64,000 nucleotides of DNA from Kitasatospora humi (lineage in GTDB: Bacteria > Actinomycetota > Actinomycetes > Streptomycetales > Streptomycetaceae). The stretch spans positions 40,364-104,363 of the forward strand of contig NZ_JAJJPA010000024.1 in the NCBI RefSeq assembly GCF_020907985.1, written 5' to 3'. Below, one piece after another: positions 58,378-64,000 of the stretch. The notes under the pieces were generated by a model. The model was not told the DNA's origin, did no database searches, and worked only from the letters and a program-made list of their open reading frames with translations. The position numbers and the translations under genes are program-made. The stretch's first letter is position 1, and every line of letters begins with the position of its first letter.

Positions 58378-60342
58378 CTACCGCTCCGGCTGCACCCGCC
58401 CGGCGAACCGGCGCTCGAAGCCGTCCCCGGTGTTCGCGGTGACCGTGTAGTCGTAGCGGCCGGCGGCAGTCGGAGCGAGCAGGCGCTCCGTGCTGCCGCC
58501 GGGCGCCACGCTCACCGTCTGCGTGGCCGAACCGGACGCACCGGAGGCCGAGTTGGCGCCGATGGTGAAGTCCACCGGCTGGCCGCCCTGGTTGCTCAAG
58601 GTGATGCGCACTCCGGTCGGCGACTCCACTGCGGACACCTCCGGATGTCCCTTCGACGCGTCGCTCCAGGTGCGCACGTCGCCCTTGTAGCCGCGCAGGA
58701 AGCCGTCCGGGCCGTGTGCGTCGATGTCGTACGGGCCGCCGCTGACGCCGAGCGCGCTGAAGAAGTCGCAGACGCTGCCACCGGCCGGTACGGTGTAGCG
58801 CCAGGCACCGAACTGGCGGTGGTTCACCGTGTACATCGACAGGCCCGCCCCCAACGTGCCCAGGTTGTCGACCGTGATCCAGAGTTGGCCGGTGGCGGTG
58901 TCGGTCCGGGAGGAGGAGCCGAACCGGTAGCCGATCGGCAGCGACGGCCGGTCCCCCGGTTCGATCTGCGGCTCCTGCTGCACGAGCGGCGGGAAGATCG
59001 GCGGCAGCAACTTCTCGTCCTGCTCGGCGAGATCGGCCAGCAGTTTCTTGGTGTCCGGCAGTGCGGGGAAGGTGCGGTTGCAGGTGCTGAAGTCGAAGGC
59101 GGACATCAGGTCACCGCAGACCGTGCGGCGCCAGGCGGATATGTTGGTCTCCTTGACGCCGGTCCAGTTCTCCAGGAACCGCAGCACCGACGTGTGGTCG
59201 AACACCTCGGAGTTGACCTTGCCGCCCCGGCTCCACGGTGAGATGACGATCATCGGCACCCGGGGGCCGAGCCCGATCGGCGCACCGTTGATGAACTCGT
59301 CCGGCGTACCGTCCGGCGCGACCGGCGGCACCACGTGGTCGAAGAACCCGTCGTTCTCGTCGTAGTTGAGGAGGACCACGGTCTTCGCCCAGACCTCCGG
59401 GTGGGCGGCCAACGCCTGCAGTACGACCGAGGAGGTGAAGTCCGCGCCCTGGGCCGGCGGGTGGTTGGGGTGCTCCGACTGGTCGGTCGGGGCGACTACC
59501 CAACTCACGGCGGGCAGCGTGCCGTTGGCCACATCGTTGGCGAAGTCGTCGGCGCCGCGCCGGGCCATGCCCTTGTCGTGGAGCGGAGAGCCGGGCTTGG
59601 CCTCCCGGAAGGCCTTGAACCAGGCCAGCGCGTTGTCGTCGAAGTTGTCCTGTTGCTGGTAGACCTTCCAGGAGATGCCCGCCGCCTCCAGGCGCTCAGG
59701 GTAAGCGGTCCAGGTGAAGCCGCTCTTGCTGTTGTCGGTGACCGGACCGCCGTTCTTGCCGGAGGGGTCGACCGTGCCCGACCAGAGGTAGAGCCGGTTG
59801 GGGTCGGTGGACGCCATGGTGGAGCAGAAGTACTGGTCGCAGAGGGTGAAGGCGTCCGCCAGTGCGTACTGGAACGGGATGTCCTGGCGGCGGTAGTAGC
59901 CCATGGTCCACCAGGTCTTGGTGGGAATCCAGTTGTTCCACTGCCCGTTGGCCCAGGCACTGTGGGTGCCGTTCCAGGAATGGTCCAGGTCGAAGATCCG
60001 CTGCGCGTCGCTGGTCGAGGTGTCGAGGTGCCAGGGCAGCAGGCTGGTCCCGCCGACCGTGCCCAGCATCCGCTGCCGCAGCACGTCGGAGCCGTTCGGG
60101 AACCGCACCCGCGAGGTGTCGCCGTACCCGCGAACCCCGTTCAAGGTGCCGAAGTAGTGGTCGAATGAGCGGTTCTCCTGCATCAGCACCACGACGTGCT
60201 CGATGTCGTCCAACGTGCCGGGCACGGTCGGCGCGGCCAACGCCTGCTGCACGGTCACGGGCAGGGCGCCCAGGCCGAGGGCGGCGCCGGCGCCGGACGC
60301 GACGGCGGAGCCGAGCAGGGCGCGGCGGGAGAGCGGGGACAC
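58378..60342 (-). CDS. Tat-secreted phospholipase C, phosphocholine-specific type
   Basis: Predicted exported phosphoesterase of 654 residues. The twin-arginine signal is SRRALLGSAVASGAGAALG. The catalytic domain shows EHVVVLMQENRSFDHYFGTL near residues 48-67, CDQYFCSTMASTDPNRLYLWSG and NYDENDGFFDHV, all hallmarks of acid-phosphatase-like phospholipase C (PlcC/PlcN). Two C-terminal DUF756-type domains follow. GTG start with GGAGGACTC upstream. Such enzymes are often induced by phosphate limitation, but I do not see a clear PHO box. Confidence 0.9.
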   Translation of the reverse strand: MSPLSRRALLGSAVASGAGAALGLGALPVTVQQALAAPTVPGTLDDIEHVVVLMQENRSFDHYFGTLNGVRGYGDTSRVRFPNGSDVLRQRMLGTVGGTSLLPWHLDTSTSDAQRIFDLDHSWNGTHSAWANGQWNNWIPTKTWWTMGYYRRQDIPFQYALADAFTLCDQYFCSTMASTDPNRLYLWSGTVDPSGKNGGPVTDNSKSGFTWTAYPERLEAAGISWKVYQQQDNFDDNALAWFKAFREAKPGSPLHDKGMARRGADDFANDVANGTLPAVSWVVAPTDQSEHPNHPPAQGADFTSSVVLQALAAHPEVWAKTVVLLNYDENDGFFDHVVPPVAPDGTPDEFINGAPIGLGPRVPMIVISPWSRGGKVNSEVFDHTSVLRFLENWTGVKETNISAWRRTVCGDLMSAFDFSTCNRTFPALPDTKKLLADLAEQDEKLLPPIFPPLVQQEPQIEPGDRPSLPIGYRFGSSSRTDTATGQLWITVDNLGTLGAGLSMYTVNHRQFGAWRYTVPAGGSVCDFFSALGVSGGPYDIDAHGPDGFLRGYKGDVRTWSDASKGHPEVSAVESPTGVRITLSNQGGQPVDFTIGANSASGASGSATQTVSVAPGGSTERLLAPTAAGRYDYTVTANTGDGFERRFAGRVQPER

Positions 60343-60454
60343 GAGTCCTCCAGGGGTGGGGTCGACTGCGGGGTCATCGGTCGCTGTGGGACGGGCAGTT
60401 ACCTGTCGGTAGGGATGATTTCAGCGACAACCGAACAGCGGAAGACCCCGTCGG

Positions 60455-60871
60455 TCAGGTGCAGCAGTCCTGCGGCGCGGCGTCGGCGCTCTTGCCGAAG
60501 GTGTCGGCGTCGGCCTTGACGACATAGACCTCCCAGGGCTCCTTGCCGGGGCCGGTCACCCAGGTCTTGTCCTGGAGCGCGTAGCAGCACCGGGCGTCCT
60601 TCTCCTCGACGGCGGTGAGCCCCGCCCGGCGCAGGCGCTCGGTGGCGGCGATGACCTGCTCGGTGCGCTCGACCTCAACGCCGAGGTGGTCCAGGCGGGT
60701 GTCCTGGTCGGGCTCGCCCTCGATGAGGACGAGCCTGAGCGGCGGCTCGGCGATGGCGAAGTTCGCGTAGCCGGGGCGGCACTTGGCGGGCTCGGCACCG
60801 AACAGCTTGGCGTAGAAGGCGATCGAGGATTGGAGGTCGGCGACGCGCAGGGCGAGTTGGACGCGGGACAT
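60455..60871 (-). CDS. ArsI/CadI-family metal-resistance dioxygenase (VOC fold)
   Basis: A 138-residue vicinal-oxygen-chelate protein. The start RVQLALRVADLQSSIAFYAKLFG and the vicinal-cysteine stretch DARCCYALQDKTWVTGP match ArsI (C-As lyase for trivalent organoarsenicals) and CadI proteins. The C-terminus carries a further Cys pair (DCCT). ATG with AGGAGG upstream. It is divergent from arsR. Confidence 0.85.
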   Translation of the reverse strand: MSRVQLALRVADLQSSIAFYAKLFGAEPAKCRPGYANFAIAEPPLRLVLIEGEPDQDTRLDHLGVEVERTEQVIAATERLRRAGLTAVEEKDARCCYALQDKTWVTGPGKEPWEVYVVKADADTFGKSADAAPQDCCT

Positions 60872-60911
60872 GAGGAGCCTCCTGATCAGCTCGGCTCATA
60901 TTTCGACAACT

Positions 60912-60943
60912 ATCGATACAGCGAGCTTGCGCCCTGAATCGAT
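60912..60943. promoter_or_regulatory. Paired ATCGAT motifs between arsI-like gene and arsR
   Basis: ATCGAT at 60912-60917 and again at 60938-60943, 26 bp apart in a 90-bp divergent promoter region that is locally A/T-richer than its flanks. They are candidate ArsR operator halves or two sites. Confidence 0.35.
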
Positions 60944-60961
60944 GAACGTCAACATAGACGC

Positions 60962-61348
60962 ATGTCGAAATCAGAGCTGGTGGTGCTCGACCAGGACGAG
61001 GCGGCGGTGTGCTGCTCGCCGCTGGTGCGCGAACCGCTGGGCGAGACGGACGCCGCTGAGCTGGCGCGGATGTTCAAGGCGCTCTCGGACCCGGTGCGGC
61101 TGCGGCTGCTGTCGCTGATCGCCTCGTACGAGGGCGGCGAAGCGTGCGTCTGCGACCTGACCGGTCCGTTCGACGTGTCCCAGCCGACCATCTCCCACCA
61201 CCTGAAGGTGCTGCGCGAAGCCGGGCTGGTCGGCTCCGAGCGACGCGGGACCTGGGTGTACTACTGGGTGCTGCCCGGCGCACTCGCGTCACTCTCCGCA
61301 CTGCTCCAGGCGCCGGGTGAGCCGCGGGCACGGGCGGCCGCACGGTGA
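60962..61348 (+). CDS. arsR: ArsR-family arsenic-responsive repressor
   Basis: A 128-residue winged-helix repressor. DNA-binding region: LARMFKALSDPVRLRLLSLI, the metal-site-like EACVCDLTG (two Cys, C-x-C), then SQPTISHHLKVLREAGLV. An extra N-terminal Cys pair (AVCCSPL) could add to arsenite binding. It overlaps the aquaporin gene (GTGA) and heads the resistance operon. Confidence 0.9.
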   Translation: MSKSELVVLDQDEAAVCCSPLVREPLGETDAAELARMFKALSDPVRLRLLSLIASYEGGEACVCDLTGPFDVSQPTISHHLKVLREAGLVGSERRGTWVYYWVLPGALASLSALLQAPGEPRARAAAR

Positions 61349-62079
61349 CCGGCCTGCCTCGAAGGGCAGCGGGCGAGTTCATCGGGACGGCTGTGCTGGT
61401 CGCCGTCGTGGTCGGTTCCGGCATCCAGGCCACCGAGCTGTCCCCGGACGTCGGAGTGCAGCTGCTGGCCGACTCCCTGGCCACCGTGTTCGGCCTCGCA
61501 GTACTGATCGTGCTGCTCGGTCCGGTCTGCGGAGCGCACTTCAACCCGGCGGTGACGCTGGCCGCGTGGTGGGACGGGCGCCGCGGCCAGGGCGAGCGGC
61601 TGGAGCTACGCGAGGTCGCGGCGTACATACCCGCCCAGATCGCCGGGGCGGTCGGCGGAGCGGTGCTGGCGAACGCGATGTTCGCCGAGCCGCTGGTGCG
61701 CTGGTCCAGCCACGAGCGCTGGGCGCCGCACCTGTGGCTGGGTGAGGTGGTGGCGACCGCCGGGCTGATCCTGCTGGTCCTCGGCCTGCCCAGGGTCGGT
61801 CGCGCAAATGGCGCACCGCTCGCGGTCGCCTGCTACATCGGCGCGGCGTACTGGTTCACCTCCAGCACCTCCTTCGCCAATCCAGCGGTGACGGTCGGCC
61901 GCGCGGTGACGGACACGTTCGCCGGGATCGCGCCCGGGTCGGTGCTGCCGTTCGTCGGCGCGCAGCTGGTGGGGTTGGTGGTCGGTGTCGGTCTGGTGAG
62001 TGCGCTGTTCGGCCGGCCCGCCCCCGGCGCAGAGGCCGTCACACAGGTCGCCCCCGCTCCCGTCGCCGCCGGCCACTGA
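61345..62079 (+). CDS. Aquaglyceroporin-family channel (arsenite, AqpS-like)
   Basis: A 244-residue MIP-family membrane channel with six helices and both pore motifs, HFNPAVT and FANPAVT. In arsenic operons such channels let arsenite (or methylarsenite) flow out of cells. The GTG start overlaps arsR. No ArsB or Acr3 efflux pump is present, so this channel is the only exit route encoded here. Confidence 0.87.
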   Translation: MTGLPRRAAGEFIGTAVLVAVVVGSGIQATELSPDVGVQLLADSLATVFGLAVLIVLLGPVCGAHFNPAVTLAAWWDGRRGQGERLELREVAAYIPAQIAGAVGGAVLANAMFAEPLVRWSSHERWAPHLWLGEVVATAGLILLVLGLPRVGRANGAPLAVACYIGAAYWFTSSTSFANPAVTVGRAVTDTFAGIAPGSVLPFVGAQLVGLVVGVGLVSALFGRPAPGAEAVTQVAPAPVAAGH

Positions 62080-62105
62080 ACGCCCTGCCTGGAAAGAGAC
62101 CCCTC

Positions 62106-62525
62106 ATGAGCGCTCCCGCCACCCCATCCGTCCTGTTCGTCTGCGTGCACAACGCCGGCCGCTCGCAGATGGCGGCCACCTTCCTCACCCACCTCGCCGC
62201 CGGCCGGGTCGAGGTCCGCTCGGCCGGCTCCGCCCCGGCCGCCACCGTCAATCCCGCCGTGGTCGAGGCCCTGGCGGAGGTCGGGATCGACATCTCCGCC
62301 GAGGTGCCGAAGGTGCTCACTGCCGGGGCCGTCCAGGCGTCCGACGTGGTGATCACCATGGGCTGCGGCGATGCCTGCCCGTACCTGCCCGGAAAGCGGT
62401 ACCTGGACTGGCAGTTGGCAGACCCGGCGGGCCAGGGCGTCGCCGCGGTACGCCCGATCCGCGACCGGATCGAGCAGTTGGTGCGCGGGCTGCTCGACGA
62501 ACTCGGGGTCGAGCCGGCGGTGTGA
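62106..62525 (+). CDS. arsC: Arsenate reductase, low-molecular-weight phosphatase fold
   Basis: A 139-residue enzyme reducing arsenate to arsenite. The P-loop is VCVHNAGRSQMA; the additional Cys pair in MGCGDACPYLPG and the following YLDWQLADPAGQG match thioredoxin/mycothiol-type ArsC. Last core gene of the arsenic operon, 26 bp after the channel gene. Confidence 0.9.
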   Translation: MSAPATPSVLFVCVHNAGRSQMAATFLTHLAAGRVEVRSAGSAPAATVNPAVVEALAEVGIDISAEVPKVLTAGAVQASDVVITMGCGDACPYLPGKRYLDWQLADPAGQGVAAVRPIRDRIEQLVRGLLDELGVEPAV

Positions 62526-62653
62526 GGGCCCAGCCCACTTCGTGGACCGACAAGGTGCGCCGTCAGACCGTCGTAGCCGGCCGCCTGTTGCGCGGGGCCG
62601 GCCGCTGGGAGGATCGGAGGTGGTCCGACAGTCCGACACACTGCGAGGTCCCG

Positions 62654-63247
62654 TTGTCCGTGCAAGGAACCGCCCTCCACCGCAGCTTCGTTGACCTGCC
62701 GCCGCTGGTCACGCGGGCGCTCCGGGCCGCTGAGGGCGCCGGGTTCGGGCACTCGTGCCGGCCGGAGCAGGGGCGCCTGTTGCAGACGCTGGCGCAGGGC
62801 GCGGCTGGGCTGATCGGCGAGACGGGGACCGGGTGCGGCGTGGGGCTGGCGTGGTTGGCGAGCGGGGCGAGGGCTGGGGTGCGGCTGGTCAGTGTGGAGC
62901 GGGACGAGGAGCGGGCCGCGGTTGCGGCCGAGGTGTTCGCCGGGGTGGCACAGGTCACGGTGGTGTGTGGCGACTGGACCGAGCTGTACCGAAGGGGCCG
63001 GTTCGATCTGCTGGTGCTGGATGGCGGCGGGCAGGGGAAGGGGGATGCGCCCGCCGACCCGACCCGTCTGCTTGCGGAAGGCGGCACGGTGGTGGTCGAC
63101 GACTTCACGCCCTCCTCCACCTGGCCCCCGCTGCACGAGGGCCGGCCGGACACCGCCCGCCTGCACTGGTTGGAGCACCCCGCGCTGCGGGCCACCGAGC
63201 TGCAGCTGGCACCCGACTTGAGCACTGTGGTCGGCCGTCTGCGCTGA
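62654..63247 (+). CDS. O-methyltransferase-like SAM enzyme
   Basis: A 197-residue protein if it starts at TTG 62654, which has GAGG 5 nt upstream. GTG 62522, overlapping the arsC stop, would add a 44-residue Arg/Trp-rich N-terminus with no fold character. SAM motifs are modified: GLIGETGTGCGVGLAWLA replaces the usual motif I. VRLVSVERDEERAAVA follows, then FDLLVLDGGGQGKG and GGTVVVDDFTPSSTWP. It resembles family-3 O-methyltransferases. Substrate unknown. Confidence 0.7.
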   Translation: MSVQGTALHRSFVDLPPLVTRALRAAEGAGFGHSCRPEQGRLLQTLAQGAAGLIGETGTGCGVGLAWLASGARAGVRLVSVERDEERAAVAAEVFAGVAQVTVVCGDWTELYRRGRFDLLVLDGGGQGKGDAPADPTRLLAEGGTVVVDDFTPSSTWPPLHEGRPDTARLHWLEHPALRATELQLAPDLSTVVGRLR

Positions 63248-63296
63248 AACCGTCACCCGGACGGCCAAGTTGGCGTTGTCACCGTGGAGGTGCGAC

Positions 63297-63983
63297 ATGG
63301 TGACAGACGAAACGGCGATGCGCCCGGCGGTGCGGGAGACGTACGGGCCGGCGGATTTGAGTGGAGCGCCCATCTTCGCCGGTGGGTTCATCAACTTCGG
63401 CTACTGGCAGGCCATTGACCTGGACGGCGCACTCGGCCAGGTGGAGCGGGTGCGCAGTCAGGAGGATCTCTACCGGCACGTGCTGGATGCCGTCGGGTTG
63501 GAAGAGAAGGGGAAGCTGCTGGAGGTTGGTTGCGGGCTCGGCATGGGGTGTGCGCTGGCGCTGCGGGAGTACGGCCCGGCCACGGTCACCGGCTTGGACA
63601 TCCACCCGGAGCAGTTGCGGCGGGCCCGCGGGGCACAGGCCGATCTGCTGCGGTCGGAGCCGGGGCGGCTGCGGTTCGTCCAGGGGGCTGCCGAACGCAT
63701 GACCCTCGCGGACGGCAGGTTCGACGCCGTCATCAGCGTGGAGGCCGCTCAGCACTTCCCGGACCTCGGGGCCTTCGCGGCAGAGGCGGCGCGGGTGCTG
63801 CGGCCGGGCGGTCGGGTGGCCGTGGCCAGCTTCTTCACGGTGGACGACGCGCCCGGCCGACCGGCGGAGCTGGCGGAGCTGCTGGAGACGTTCGCCAGCG
63901 GCCTGGACATCGCCCGCCCCGTGACGGCGCTCACGGACGCGTTCACGGCCGCCGGACTCTCCCAGGACGTGCGCGCCGAGTGA
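63297..63983 (+). CDS. SAM-dependent methyltransferase (ubiE/sterol-type)
   Basis: A 228-residue enzyme. Motif I LLEVGCGLGMGCALAL, then TGLDIHPEQLRRAR, FVQGAAERMTLADGRFDAVISVEAAQHF and VLRPGGRVAVASFF. The N-terminal FAGGFINFGYWQ is typical of small-molecule C/N-methyltransferases. ATG 63297 with GGAGGTG upstream. It ends at DAFTAAGLSQDVRAE, shorter at the C-terminus than relatives I recall, so a frameshift or truncation near 63950-63983 is possible. Confidence 0.82.
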   Translation: MVTDETAMRPAVRETYGPADLSGAPIFAGGFINFGYWQAIDLDGALGQVERVRSQEDLYRHVLDAVGLEEKGKLLEVGCGLGMGCALALREYGPATVTGLDIHPEQLRRARGAQADLLRSEPGRLRFVQGAAERMTLADGRFDAVISVEAAQHFPDLGAFAAEAARVLRPGGRVAVASFFTVDDAPGRPAELAELLETFASGLDIARPVTALTDAFTAAGLSQDVRAE

Positions 63984-64000
63984 CGCGCGTTGAGCCGTCG

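Noticed and set aside
62522..62653. N-terminal extension of the O-methyltransferase-like gene from GTG 62522
   Set aside because: The start overlaps the arsC stop, but the extra residues are Arg/Trp-rich with no fold character and the downstream TTG has a better ribosome site. The choice remains uncertain.

Overview
The window is high-GC actinomycete DNA. Codon usage, GTG/TTG starts, GGAGG ribosome sites, a DasR-type chitinase promoter and the gene repertoire all point to Streptomyces, Kitasatospora or a close relative. Most of it reads as ordinary chromosomal content: transport, catabolism, secreted hydrolases and stress genes. One accessory island interrupts it.

Layout, left to right. 1-2758: molybdate ABC transporter modABC, with modA cut by the window edge. 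2774-8563: patatin-like lipase, DsbA-fold protein, secreted PAF-acetylhydrolase-like esterase, and an ArsR-type regulator divergent from an MFS pump. 8564-21270: accessory region with gene relics, repeats, a MerR regulator, a RiPP cluster, a GNAT acetyltransferase and a frameshifted transposase. 21206-23572: Pth2-family peptidyl-tRNA hydrolase, a conserved hypothetical and a YbjQ-family protein. 23711-27419: phenylacetyl-CoA epoxidase operon paaABCDE. 27588-34361: M20 peptidase, secreted GH59 glycosidase with a ricin-type lectin tail, and a sedolisin protease. 34478-37517: two-component system followed by a small secreted protein and a lipoprotein. 38051-38919: cysteine dioxygenase and rhodanese. 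39081-42608: osmoprotectant (OpuC-type) ABC transporter. 42729-48420: cell-wall lytic transglycosylase, GH18 chitinase with a dre operator, GlcD-type FAD oxidase and an FMN-binding protein. 48581-52359: DinB protein, then a TetR regulator with four palindromes facing a RidA/methyltransferase pair. 52688-56509: FadR-type regulator and the lactate-oxidation operon lutABC. 56642-60342: MarR regulator, 3-hydroxyisobutyrate-dehydrogenase-like enzyme and Tat-secreted phospholipase C. 60455-62525: arsenic-resistance genes. 62654-end: two methyltransferases.

The most interesting system is the RiPP cluster at 11.5-18.45 kb. A 43-residue precursor gene, missed by a simple length cutoff, has a strong ribosome site. 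A hairpin follows it, then a radical SAM/SPASM enzyme with all ten expected cysteines, a YcaO, a TfuA, an MFS exporter, a JmjC/cupin-type hydroxylase and an unassigned protein. YcaO-TfuA implies backbone thioamidation. Combining it with a SPASM maturase and a hydroxylase on a short Cys-containing precursor is not a class I recognise.

The island's boundaries can be read from the sequence. A short relic at 10.66-10.95 kb carries a copy of the MFS gene's 3' end facing the canonical 3' end of the pth2 gene. The intact pth2 at 21.2 kb has lost that canonical C-terminus. This suggests the MFS and pth2 genes were once convergent neighbours about 150 bp apart, and that the DNA between them came later in at least two steps.
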